Below, piece after piece: positions 43,581-54,320 of a stretch of DNA of 64,000 nucleotides. This DNA comes from Periplaneta americana. Lineage: Eukaryota > Arthropoda > Insecta > Blattodea > Blattidae. Each line of letters opens with the position of its first letter. The stretch's first letter is position 1. The translations under genes were made by a program, and so were the position numbers. The notes under the pieces are model-generated. The model was not told the origin of the DNA, did not search any database, and saw only the letters and a list, made by a program, of their open reading frames with translations. The stretch is taken from the NCBI RefSeq assembly GCF_040183065.1, contig NC_091122.1, positions 159,303,455 through 159,367,454 on the forward strand. Reading direction: 5' to 3'.

Positions 43581-43666
43581 TTACTGCTTCATTCGGATTT
43601 TTCTAAAATTTCCCTTAAATTCATAACTAAAAATTCCACCGTATCAGTTTTCTCCCTTTCGGTTAC

Positions 43667-45253
43667 AGGGTAAACATTGGTAATTTCGTGGTAGTGGTTA
43701 TTTCGTGATACTTCTTCTTTGCTCTTTTGTGAACTAACCAATGGTGTTACGAGATCCAAATTTCCGCCAAGGGATTGCATATGTTGTCCAGTTTCCAGAA
43801 ACATACAGCTAAGCTTTGTGTGACTATTGTAGCTGCTTCAGTGAGCTTTTATGTTTGGAGAGAGCAAGTTTGCGTCGACTTCTCAGGCGTACAAATTTTG
43901 TGAATGTTTGTAATTACATTACAGGCTTATTACTAAAGGTAATCATATGATATTTGGTACAAAGATTTATTGTATCTTCATGAAATTTTAGGAACTGTTT
44001 TCGGAATTTTAGATACATCTGTAGTCCCCATATAGGCTTAGCTTTACTGATAGAAATCTTAGCTGTTTGAGGAGAAATTTTGTTTAGCATTAAGTATTAC
44101 ATTTTATACATACTATTTTAAAAATTGTATTACAATAGGAATTTTACAAATCTGAAGACAAGATGTGATACCAAAAAAGAAAACGGAGACGCAATGGGTT
44201 CAGTATAGCTTCTGTTTGATTTGTTATCATGCTAAATGTCAATGATAAGTGCTAGATGACTTACTTGCAAGAATTGTGACAGAAGATGGAACATGGCTCC
44301 ACCATTTTGGACCGGAGATAGAGGCAGACAATGGAGTGGTATCATGCAAATTAACCAAAGAAATAAAAATTCAAAAGTACACCTTCGGCAGGAAATGTTA
44401 TGGCTACTGTGTTTTTCGATTCAGAGAACTCTTGCTTGTGGACATCATACCACACGGAACCATCATTAATTCTGACGGGTATGTTGCAACTCTCAAGAAA
44501 CTTCAAGTTCGACTGAGTCGTGTTCGACGACATCGGGAGAAGCTGGATGTTCTGCTATTGCACGACAACACACAGCCATATGTCAGTCACAAGGACACAG
44601 ACCAGATCAGAAAATTCGGATAGACAACACTAAAACACCCGCCTTACAGTCCTGAACTGGCACCGTGCGATTACCATCTCTTTGGTAAACTGAAGGATCC
44701 CTTCGCGGAACGAGGTTAGAAGATGACTCCCTTGTGCATGCTGCTAAAGAGTGGCTCAGACGTGTTGATCCAGACTTTTACCGTGCTGGTCTACAGGCCC
44801 TCGTTCCTAGGTTACGGAAGGCAGTTTAAAGGTACGGGGATTATGTGGAAAAGTGACATTTTGTTCCTTAAGGATGCATCTACATCTGTGAAAATAGCAA
44901 AGCTGTAGGATAAAAATATAATTTTTAAACAGACGTTATGCATTCTTGTAACAATAAATGAGAATTTCATTTGACTTTAATGAATTCTTCCACAATTCTT
45001 CTACCTCTCACGAAATTATCAATGCAATATCACGAAATTACCAAGGTTATCACGAAATAACCAACCTTTCAGCTTAAGTTGTAAAAGTGGTTTTTGGCAC
45101 ATATTCAAGAACGTATACAATCTTTTATGTCTCCAGATTTGTACAGCAAGTTATCGTCTTTTAGATGAAAAAATCGGAATAAGGATATATTTACACATTT
45201 GCATTTTAAATTAGTTTTCATGAAAATATCACGAAATTACCAATGTTTACCCT
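43667..45253 (+). mobile_element. mariner-like element with subterminal repeats
   Basis: 1587 bp. The terminus agggtaaacattggtaattt at 43667 recurs inverted at 45230-45253. Further copies of tcacgaaataacca lie just inside both ends (about 43694-43712; 45017-45070). The plus strand holds a transposase relic at 44223-44840. I could not confirm a TA duplication at the exact ends. Lies in intron 1 of gene 2. Confidence 0.82.
44223..44840 (+). pseudogene. mariner transposase relic
   Basis: Reads VTEDGTWLHHFGPEIEADNG, then IIPHGTIINSDGYVATLKKL, LLLHDNTQPYVSHK, and after one stop HPPYSPELAPCDYHLFGKLK. These match mariner catalytic blocks: GDETWVHH, HDNARPH and YSPDLAPCDYHLFG. The canonical Asp in GDETW is still present as EDGTW, and the third Asp in PCDYHLFG is intact. 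Stop at about 44621 and later frameshifts make it non-functional. The N-terminal DNA-binding region is not readable. Confidence 0.88.
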
Positions 45254-45421
45254 ACACATAGCAATATGAACAACTTCTCCTTTGTGCTAAATAACCTAAT
45301 TATACGTTATCTAATTTCAGTGGCTTACCTAAAGAAAAATTTTTAAACAATACAATTGCCAACTTGCCCTCCTTCACTCTCCCTCCACATACCTAACTAT
45401 TATATCACATTTAATTTACAG
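45254..45421. other. 3' end of intron 1 of gene 2
   Basis: Pyrimidine-rich tract (cttgccctccttcactctcc) before the exon 2 acceptor. Confidence 0.5.
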
Positions 45422-45629
45422 GAGTGCGGCGTCACTGGACGACACTACAGATATGCAGAAGCGCGAGAACTATCTCGACGTTTCGCAGCATCGCTGTACA
45501 GAATTGGTCTGCAAGCCGGCGATACGATAGCCATTATAATGCCCAACTCCCCTGAGTGGCCAATCGTCTTTTTGGGAGCCCTTGAAGCGGGAATTATAGT
45601 CACGACGATCAACCCAATTTACACAGCAG
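45422..45629 (+). CDS. acyl-CoA synthetase gene 2, exon 2
   Basis: A 208-nt exon with the same phases as gene 1 exon 2, acceptor tttaatttacag and donor gtttgt. The translation begins ECGVTGRHYRYAEARELSRR and ends GIIVTTINPIYTA. By hand count, 15 of 208 nucleotides and about 6 of 69 residues differ from gene 1, much closer than the other exon pairs. The join to exon 1 (VAI-ECG) is phase 0. It lies 6.6 kb downstream of exon 1, with LINE, SINE, R2-like and mariner debris between. Confidence 0.94.
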
Positions 45630-45795
45630 GTTTGTATAGAGTTACAGTGAGGCCTATATTTATGACAAAAGAAAAATCTTAAATCACACGAGTATTTAAA
45701 AGTAGGCCTACTCACCGATCTCAAAGATGATACTGAAGATGTTGACCTTGCCAACATCCCTACTTGTCTGACCTACAAGAAGAAATTAAATTTCT

Positions 45796-45870
45796 TATTT
45801 GTTAGTCGGTTATTTAACGACGCAGTATAACCTACTAAGTTATTTAGCGTCGATGAGTGAATGAGTGAAG
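45796..45870 (-). mobile_element. SINE 3' fragment
   Basis: Minus strand cgctaaataacttagtaggt then tactgcgtcgttaaataacc, the 3' end of the SINE families seen elsewhere. No head. Confidence 0.75.
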
Positions 45871-46073
45871 GAATAAATAAAGAAATAAATTAATAAATAA
45901 AGTAGTAAATAAATAAAGAAAATAATAAAAATAAATAGGCTATTACCTTATTCTTGTCTGCAATATCCTTAATTTGTGACGTTTCCAAGGCGCTAAATAA
46001 TATTTACTGTCATAAATACTCAGACTTGAAAGTGTTTGTGACACGATGCCTTACAGGTATGCGAGGGCTTAGA

Positions 46074-46379
46074 TCAGCGGTGACCAAAACTCGAACTGCA
46101 GTGATTACATGCGACAGACAGCTTATGAAGTAAGGAATCGGAGGAAAGGTACTTGGCATGAAAACCAGAACCAGTGGTGGTTCCTGTACTAACATCTTTA
46201 TCAATCCCGCGGATAGAAATCTCAAGCTTTGCTGTATCAGTAATGCCACTGCTGTCATCAAGAGCCAGTGAATAATATATGATTTTTCTCGCTTCTTTTT
46301 TAACCTTCCTCTTGAATATAATCAGGAATTTTCTAAATTCTTCTCTCGATACTTGGCCGACAAATTCGTAGTTTTTCAA
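46074..46379 (-). pseudogene. hAT transposase core fragment
   Basis: Open 101-codon frame within hAT copy 3. YYSLALDDSSGITDTAKLEI corresponds to the FSLALDES.D.TDTAQL segment near the first catalytic Asp of this hAT group; LALD retains that Asp. The sequence then deletes into GTTTGSGFHAKYLSSDSL. Confidence 0.65.
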
Positions 46380-46777
46380 AATTAAAAACTTCTTATGGAC
46401 ACGTTATTTAAGCTATTTCAATTATTATCCTTTTTAAAATTCTGTGGCAATAAAAGGCTTTACAGTACGAGATATTTCAAACCCCATTAGGTAGCTGATT
46501 TCCTTAGATTTATTTATCTCATTTCTCTCATCCTGGCTATGATTTAAGACATGTCAATTCCCGGCGTTTATCAGTTCGTTGGCACATAATACTGAATCGG
46601 TTTCATACAATATTATTATTAAATGAATAACTAATAAATTGTTTACCCTCATCTAAAGATTAAGAAGATTAAAATTGAGATAAAACCTAATAATTTTATC
46701 CTTCTATGGAGAAGATCTAAAAATATCACTGTTCATGCACGTACAGAAGAATTATAGAAACACATACTTAGTGGTCA

Positions 46778-46844
<67 letters not shown>

Positions 46845-47126
46845 ATTATTCAACGTGGCAATTAATATTTCTATATACTGCTAATTGAACGGTTGAGCAA
46901 AGTAAACATATTATATTATTTTTGTCCGACAGAACAACAAAAAGTTATCCTTCTCATTCTTCACGAAGCCACGTCTTACTGCTTGTAGAGATAGAGTTAG
47001 TAGAGCGACATGATACCGCCACTGCTTGTCTTCAGTACGTGAATGAAACACACAGCAATGTACAGGAAACTCCTCGTACCCGTTTGAATGTCTGTGATTA
47101 CACGACACCCGCTTTGGTCACCGCGG
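46075..47126 (-). mobile_element. internally deleted hAT element (GTF2IRD2-like), copy 3
   Basis: 1052 bp. Left end cagcggtgaccaaaac, right end inverse with one mismatch, exact 8-bp TSD gcttagat (46067-46074, 47127-47134). Minus-strand relic EEFRKFLIIFKRKVKKEARK then IYYSLALDDSSGITDTAKLE and ISIRGIDKD resembles the catalytic-core start of GTF2IRD2-type hAT transposases, which copies 1 and 2 lack. An (AAT)n run sits at 46782-46843. Lies in intron 2 of gene 2. Confidence 0.9.
46782..46843. repeat. (AAT)n microsatellite
   Basis: Pure AAT run inside hAT copy 3. Confidence 0.97.
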
Positions 47127-47134
47127 GCTTAGAT

Positions 47135-47532
47135 TCTCGTCACAACAACAGATCACGTTGTATTGTTTTCTGCTTTCTTTAGACTCGAACGCATTCTACT
47201 AAATCGACGGAGCAGTGTATGAATTTACAATTCATTAATTTCATAAGAAGGGTAACTTTCGTAATTTGGTTTGTGTAATTATTTTATTTTATTAATGAGT
47301 TCGTACTTCACTATGAAATAAACTTATAAAATAATACATTAATGTATCACGTCACAATATTCTAAAACGTAGAAATACGTCTACAATACCTTTCTCCATT
47401 TAAAAATTCCCACCGTTACATTTCGGACATAGGTATAGGCTATCAGGTTAAATCGATGTTGATTAACCCAAACTACATTATCATGAAATATTTTTCGTTC
47501 CTTCTGATACACTCTGTATATCGAAAACTTAA
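47135..47532. other. intron 2 of gene 2, unrecognised
   Basis: AT-rich DNA between the hAT element and the first Helitron-like unit. Confidence 0.3.
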
Positions 47533-48508
47533 TCTATACTAATAATAAATCTGTAGCCGAAATTTTTCTGGTAATTTTCGATTTTCCAAAAATAATTGGT
47601 CCTAACATATATAATTAATCACCCTGAAACCGAAAATCGCTTTTTTGACAATTTTGTTTGTATGTCTGCCTGTATGTTTGTTACCTTTTCACGCGATAAT
47701 GGCTGAACGGATTTCGATGAAAATTGGAATATAAATTAAGTTCGTAGTAACTTAGATTTTAGGCTATATGGCATTCAAAATACATTATTTAAAAGGGGGG
47801 GTTATAAGGGGGCCTGAATTAAATAAATCGAAATATCTCGCTTATTATTGATTTTTGTGAAAAATGTTACCTAACAAAAGTTTCCTTAAAATAATTTCCG
47901 ATGAGTTTTATTCCTTGAAACATTTTGATAGGACTGATATTTAATGAGATAAATGAGTTTTAAAATTAAAATAACTGCCATCTAAGGCCGTGTAATGAAT
48001 TAAAAAACAAATGATTTCGTCTATAAGGGGCCTTGGACAGCAACAATCGAAAGCTATGAAAGATAGCCTACAGAGAATGTTTCTGTGTTTGTATGAAGTA
48101 ATATCGGAAGCTAAATTAACCGATTTGTATAATTAATTATTAATTCACCATTGGAAAGTGTAATTTCTCTAGATGGACATAATGCTATAATGTTATTACA
48201 GTAACTTCTGAGTGAATAGAGCACAGGTAAGATTAAAAATAGCTTCTTATGCACAGAAAACTTGATAGGCTATTCTGTACATTCGTTTCCTGTATTTCCT
48301 AAAATAATTTTTATGACCAAATGAGTGGTCTCTGGATCAAAATGATCGCATTTTAATTATGCAAATACAATTTAAATTAAGTAACATAATAAACGATTTA
48401 TCCTTATATCAAACACGAATGTTTCCTGGATCAAATGTCCTATTTTAATTATGTAATTACTTTATATTTATTTCTAACGGGTGCAGCGGAGCGCACGGGT
48501 ACGGCTAG
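47533..48508 (+). mobile_element. Helitron-like non-autonomous element, unit 1
   Basis: Starts TCTATACTAATAATAAATCT after an A (47532) and ends in a hairpin (gtgcagcggagcgcac) followed by gggtacggCTAG, with T next (48509). TC start, hairpin then CTAG end, and insertion between A and T without TSD are Helitron hallmarks. 976 bp, no Rep/helicase code. Confidence 0.88.
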
Positions 48509-48973
48509 TGTCAAATAAAAATAAAAATATATATACCTACGGTACCTGACATAACCCATCATTCACGTTTTGGTTTTTATAAAGATAGTAAATCTTACAA
48601 ACAATTGGATTTTGTATATATAAATCGTGGCTCTCATCCTGAGGTTTTAATTCTTGCCTGCCTCAATTGCCCCACTTTTATTTGTGGGGTACTCTAAAAC
48701 GAAGTGCATAGGCTGAATCCTCTTACTCTATAGAAATTCACAAACGATAGAAGTCGCTCAATAACATAATTTCACGAAAAGAACTGCAAAGCATAATAAA
48801 CTACTTGATACTTGAAGAGATCATTAAAAAACTTGAGGAATTAAATGCTAAGTCTTCCCTGATCTATATGTCTTTCATGAGCAGCTTCCGAAACACATAC
48901 CAAAACCTAACAGTCGTATTTTGACAATGACGGCTGTCTTTTTAGAAGCCCATAATTAATTGCATTAAAATCA

Positions 48974-49673
48974 TCTATACTAATAATAAATCTGTAGCCG
49001 AAATTTTTCTGGTAATTTTCGATTTTCCAAAAATAACTGGTCCTAACATATTTAATTAATCACCCTGAAACCGAAAATAGCTTTTTTGAAATTTTTGTTT
49101 CTATGTCTGTCTGTGTATGTTTGTTACCTTTTCACGCGATAATGGATGAACGGATTTCGATGAAAATTGGAATATAAATTATGTTCGTTGTAACTTAGAT
49201 TTTAGGCTATATGGTATTCAAAATACATTATTTAAAAGGGGGGTTATAAGGGGGCCTGAATTAAATAAATCGAAATATCTCGCTTATTATTGATTTTTGT
49301 GAAAAATGTTACATAACAAAAGTTTCTTTAAAAATAATTTGCGATACGTTTTATTCCTTGAAAACATTTTATAGGACTGATATTTAATGAGATAAATGAG
49401 TTTTAAAATTAAAATAACTGCCATCTAAGGCCGTATAATGAAATAAAAAACAATGACTTCGTCTATAAGGGGCCTTGGACAGCAACAATCGAAAGCTATG
49501 AAAGATAGCCTACAGAGAATGTTTCTGTGTTTGTATGAAGTAATATCGGAAGCTAAATTAACCGATTTGTATAATTAATTATTATTTCACCATTGGAAAG
49601 TGTAGTTTCTCTAGATGGACATAATGCTATTATGTTATTACAGTAACTTCTGATATAATATAATGTAATGTAA
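48974..49673 (+). mobile_element. Helitron-like unit 2, lacking its 3' end
   Basis: Same 5' start as unit 1 after an A at 48973. Runs parallel to unit 1 up to cagtaacttctga, then stops in a short (ATAAT) stretch where unit 3 begins. The 3' hairpin/CTAG end is missing. Confidence 0.85.
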
Positions 49674-51043
49674 TCTATACTAATAATAAATCTGTAGCCA
49701 AAATTTTTCTGGTAATTTTCGATTTTACAAAAATATTAGGTCCTAACATTATAATTAACCACCCTGAAACCGAAAATCGCTTTTTTGAAATTTTTGTTTG
49801 TATGTCTGTCTGTCTGTCAGTATGTATGTTTGTTAACTTTTCACGCGATAATGGATGAACGGATTTCGATGAAAATTGGAATATAAATTAAGTTCGTTGT
49901 AACTTAGATTTTAGGCTATATGGCATTCAAAATACATTATTTAAAAGGGGGTTATAAGGGGGTCTGAAGTAAATAAATCGAAATATCTCACTTATTATTG
50001 ATTTTGTGAAAAATGTTACATAACAAACGTTTCTTTAAAAATAATTTGCGATAAGTTTCATTCCTTGAAAAATTTTGATAGGACTGATATTTAATGAGAT
50101 AAATGAGTTTTAAAATTAAAATAACTGCCATCTAAGGCCGTGTAATGAATTAAAAAACAAATGACTTCGTCTATAATGGGCCTTGGACAGCAACAATCGA
50201 AAGCTATGAAAGATAGCCTACAGAGAATGTTTCTGTGTTTGTATGAAGTAATATCGGAAGCTAAATTAACCGATTTGTATAATTAATTATTATTTCACCA
50301 TTGGAAAGTGTAGTTTCTCTAGATGGACATAATGCTATAATGTTATTACAGTAACTTCTGACATAATATAATATAATATAATATAATATAATATAATATA
50401 ATATAATATAATATAATATAATATAATATAATATAATATAATATAATATAATTTATTTTATTTTTTTCATAAGTGTATATTATTTTTGGGAGTGTTTTTG
50501 TAAGTAATTTTATGAGGTTGTTATTGATATGCTGATAAATTATTTGTAATGATATTTCATTATATAACATATTGCAATTATTAAGAATTATAGAAATATA
50601 ATATAATATAATATGTAATATTATATTATATAATTTAAGTTATTTGAAGGGTTCAGAACCATAGTGGGCCAAGCGCCATTTACTGAATACGTAGAAAACA
50701 AGGGTTAAAATTAAGTTATTACCATAATTCAATGGAAACCTATAACAAGTAAAATAAAATATACACATTAAATCTAAATGATGTCAATCTTCATTAAACT
50801 ATGGTTGCATGTAATAAAAATTAAGAAACATGTTGAAGGAATTGTCATTGCACCAAATGAGTATCTCTGGACCAAAATGATGGCATTTTAATTATTTGGA
50901 TGCAATTTAAATTAAGTAACATATTAAACGATTTATCCTTCTATCAAACACGAATGTTCCCTGGATCAAATGTCCTATTTTAATTAAGTAATTACTTTAT
51001 ATTTATTTCTAACGGGTGCAGCGGGGCGCACGGGTACGGCTAG
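49674..51043 (+). mobile_element. Helitron-like unit 3 with expanded pentanucleotide tract
   Basis: Starts TCTATACTAATAATAAATCT after an A and ends with gcagcggggcgcacgggtac then ggCTAG before T. 1370 bp; longer than unit 1 mainly through an (ATAAT)n tract at 50364-50452 and following sequence. No coding genes. Confidence 0.88.
50364..50452. repeat. (ATAAT)n microsatellite
   Basis: About 17 pure pentamer units. A shorter stretch of the same motif ends Helitron-like unit 2, suggesting both derive from one ancestral tract. Confidence 0.97.
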
Positions 51044-51094
51044 TATTAAATAAGATTATTGTTTTGATTGCTGATTAGATATGTACTTGAAAAG

Positions 51095-51171
51095 TGAAGA
51101 CCTCCCTCAAAGAAGGTTGTATATCATATACTTATAATATGATATAGAACCTTCTTTGAGGGAGGTCTTCA
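51095..51171. repeat. palindrome with 35-bp arms in intron 2 of gene 2
   Basis: Arms 51095-51129 and 51137-51171 are inverted with one mismatch around a 7-base loop (acttata). It lies 158 bases before exon 3 of gene 2. Confidence 0.96.
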
Positions 51172-51328
51172 AGTGTAGGTGACATTTCTGATCCGCCGAT
51201 TATGAAGTGTCCCGTAATAGAGGATCTCTTAACCCAGAATTCCCTGCGTTTTAAAAATTGTGTGTTGCGTTGAATTCAACTTTCATCAATAATTCTATTC
51301 GGTATGTAAGGGATTTTGACTGTTTCAG

Positions 51329-51700
51329 ATGAAATGTCACACCAGCTTCGAGACTCGGGGGCCAAAGCGATAGTGACAATTTCTATGATTCATTCAACAA
51401 TAACGAAAGCCGTCAAAATAGTCGCCGGTAAGACGAATCCGCTTGTTATCATAGCGCCAGGATTTGAACAGGGTTCTGATTTACCGGCTGGAACTATAGA
51501 CCTCATGGACATGCTGCAGGACGGCATAGATACTTCCAGCGTCCGTTTCCGTGGAGATACTAATGATCTCGCAGTCCTTCTGTATTCTAGTGGAACAACA
51601 GGACTGCCCAAAGGAGTAATGCTCAGTCAGAGGAACTTAGCTGCTTCGAGTGTGCAATACAACAGTCGCACAGAAATCTGTCCATGCCAACCCGCAAACG
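51329..51700 (+). CDS. acyl-CoA synthetase gene 2, exon 3 (ATP-binding P-loop)
   Basis: A 372-nt exon, acceptor gactgtttcag, donor gtaaat, phase 1 to 1. The joined codon GAT gives IYTA-DEMSHQLRDSGAKAIV. Contains AMP-binding box I YSSGTTGLPKGV. Open throughout. It sits 158 bases after a 35-bp palindrome and 286 bases after the end of a Helitron-like unit, so the intron has grown by insertion while the splice sites stayed intact. Confidence 0.95.
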
Positions 51701-51759
51701 GTAAATATAATTTCATTTCCTGCTGAACCTCGCAGTTTGCTCAGTGCTATTGTACGGGG

Positions 51760-52221
51760 TTATATCTGCGTAACTTTGATAGTGATTGGATAGGCACTTG
51801 TGAATAATAACAAAGAATGACACTTTTTTCTGTGGGTTCTCCAGTTTAAGGGGAGGCTGAACACTGAAGGAACTAAAACTGACACGAAGAAAGATGGGTG
51901 GAGCGGAGAAAAATTCTCTCCGGCACCGGGATTTGAACCCGGGTCTTCAGCTCTACGTGCTGACGCTCTATCCACTAAGCCACGCCGGATTCCCATTCCG
52001 ATGTCGGGCTGAATCCTCTCAGTTTAAGTTCCACCTCTTATGTTTCCTCTAGTGGCCAATCCTCAAGCACTGCGTCACAGATGTGTGACAGTAGCACAAT
52101 GTCCAATACATTAATGTGCAGAGGTGCACTCATTACGAGTGACTAAGTGGCCTGGATCCGACAGAAATATCATATGTACTTCGGTACATCATAATAATAT
52201 ATGACATGCGAAAAAAATCAC
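51760..52221 (-). mobile_element. tRNA-derived SINE (family with tRNA-like head at 51900-51990)
   Basis: Minus strand head ccggcgtggcttagtggata then gagcgtcagcacgtagagct and cccgggttcaaatcccggtg, followed by gagagaatttttctccgc. Flanking body sequences recur at 54880-55260. A Harbinger-like element is inserted at the far edge (52222). Looks like a near-complete tRNA but sits inside the repeat unit and lacks a closed acceptor stem, so I call it a SINE head. Confidence 0.8.
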
Positions 52222-52412
52222 TTATGCCCGTGTGCACCATTCTCGATTAAAATTTGACCATGGTTAAGTCGGCACTTGACCATCTTCAACGCCAATTTGC
52301 GGAGTATCAATCTCGATCAAAGTTAAACAAGCGAGTTGATGATGATCAAATTTGATCACGGGTGTGGGACCGATTATCTTGAATTGAACATGGTTAAGTC
52401 GAGAAAACCAAA

Positions 52413-52517
52413 ATGGCGGCACGATTTGACGTACTTGATGGAATTGAAGATGAAATTATGTATCTTGAACACGCAAATCTCTGCGAAAATAACAGAATTG
52501 GTGTTATTGTAGAAAGA
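52413..52517 (+). CDS. candidate first exon in Harbinger-like element
   Basis: ATG at 52413 opens MAARFDVLDGIEDEIMYLEH, then ANLCENNRIGVIVER, ending exactly at a gtaagt donor. The acidic, short N-terminal exon resembles the beginning of a HARBI1-type nuclease gene, but no downstream exon with the DDE residues was found within the element, which may be internally deleted. Confidence 0.4.
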
Positions 52518-52966
52518 GTAAGTTTGTAGATGAATAATAGACAAATTCTTTTTTCTCAAACTAGATTAATGTTTTATATATGTTTCTACTTTGGAAGATC
52601 GGGACTTTACTTGAGGACAAAATATCATTTAGGCCTAATTGTCCAATTTTGTTAACATAATAATAAAGTAGTTATTCTATGCCGGTAATAATATAGCAAA
52701 ACTAAATGACCATTTTGTAGAATGCGAGATTATCACTTATTAGCTATAGATTTGCCATTTGAAACTATTAAGACCTACATGACGTTTTGGACAATTAGGC
52801 TATTTACGCTTGAATTAAGAGAAATTACACGGATACCTTCCTTTCCCTCTTACTCCAAAATTCCAACCTTGTGAACACAAAATAAATGGATAAATTTCAG
52901 AACAAGTATACTTTCCTTTCCCTTTTAGCCTACTCCAAAATTCCAACCTTGTGCACACAAAATAAA

Positions 52967-53385
52967 TTGGCACTAAAAATTTCCTTTTCGTATGCATGAT
53001 GATGCGTATTCGACATACACAGACGAATTTTTTTTTTTTTTTTTTTTTTTTTTTTGTAATTTTAAAATAATTGTTAGCGAGGTATCCGTATACTGAAATT
53101 TTCTCAAATAAATTATTGGCACTGAAATGTGTCTTTTCGTAAGCAAGATGATGAGCATTCAACAAACACATACAAATCTACTCTTTTTAGTAGCCTATTT
53201 CAAGATAATTGTCAGTGAGGTATCCGTATACTGAAATTTTCCCAGATAAATTATTGACACTGAAATGTGTCTTCTCGTAAGCAAGATGATGAGCATTCGA
53301 CAAACACATACAAATCTGCTCTTTTTAGTAGCCTATTTCAAGATAATTGTCAGTGAGGTATCCGTATACTGAAATTTTCCCACTT
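52967..53385. repeat. 138-bp tandem repeat, about 3 copies, with poly-T
   Basis: ggtatccgtatactgaaatt begins at 53081, 53219 and 53357, giving a 138-bp period. The first unit is more diverged and holds a ~27-base poly-T (53029-53055). Just upstream, tactccaaaattccaacctt is also duplicated (near 52851 and 52932). Confidence 0.94.
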
Positions 53386-53918
53386 ATTATCAATAATATG
53401 AAATAACCACTGTATAAATTACGTTACAAATTATGTGGAATTATATAAACACGTATAACTCATGTGAATTGTGAGGTTAAATCCAACCAGGTAGCCTGCT
53501 TTTCTCTTAGAGAACTTCCGTCAGTACTTTTATTCTCTAATATGGATGCAGAATTGCTGACGAGTTCTAAAGGAATTCCCACTTCGAACTGTGAGAAGTT
53601 CGGTGCTCTTTTCTTTTTTTCTTCCATGATTATTGAAACTTGTTATTTGAAAACTGCGAGGATGTTTGAAAGCAGTCCGACAAACAAAAACGAAGCGATA
53701 ATTGACAGAGTGCGTTCATTCGCTGTTTTATACGCGGTAACCTAGCGCTCAGATGATTCTTCTCAAGCGAGCGTACCGTCAGCTGACGGTACTGAGTTGA
53801 TCGAGGGAAAATGTCGGTGCACCGCATCTGTGACTTGATCACTGTAAAAAATTAACCATGTTTCCGTGATTGCTTAATAAACGGGCTAGATGATCGAGAA
53901 TGGTGCACACGGCCATTA

Positions 53919-54320
53919 GTGATTTAAGACGGCGCTCATTGTTTTTCCTCTGACACATATTGTCAAGTGAGATGTACTACCTGTTAATATATGTACATAT
54001 TAGCCAAAACCTCGAACAGAGGAAATATTACAGCATATCACAGTATTATAATTCTTTTATTTGATACGAATTTATTAAAATAATAATTATCTGCTTAATT
54101 CGAATGTTAGGTATTCTGAAATTTCAAATTCCAATTACATTTAGAATTTCGTTTAGAGTTTACGGTATATGTCGAATTATATATATTGAAATCTGAGTAG
54201 TTTGCTTACAATTTCATTCATAATAAAATATAGCCTAATTAAATTTGTGTTTCCATAAAATGGCTTACCTCTTTCATAATATATATATATTTTTTTCAGA
54301 AACTGATGTGTTTGTTTCAG
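53919..54320. other. SINE remnant then intron 3 of gene 2
   Basis: 53919-53940 (gtgatttaagacggcgctca) is the continuation of the SINE split by the Harbinger-like element. The rest is AT-rich and unrecognised. Confidence 0.5.

Larger units (their letters stand above)
52225..53915 (+). mobile_element. Harbinger-like element with TTA TSD
   Basis: 1691 bp. Inverted ends tgcccgtgtgcaccattctc and tggccgtgtgcaccattctc, flanked by TTA (52222-52224, 53916-53918). The target is the inner palindrome of a SINE copy: aaatcac-TTA-gtgattt. The related SINE at 55170-55190 shows the empty version aaatcac-gaa-gtgattt, confirming the boundaries. Interior has one candidate exon at 52413-52517 and 138-bp tandem repeats. 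No full transposase or Myb-like gene is visible. Confidence 0.88.

Noticed and set aside
51900..51990. tRNA gene on the minus strand (also 54910-54990)
   Set aside because: The tRNA-like head is shared by several copies with the same non-tRNA flanks; treated as a SINE head.
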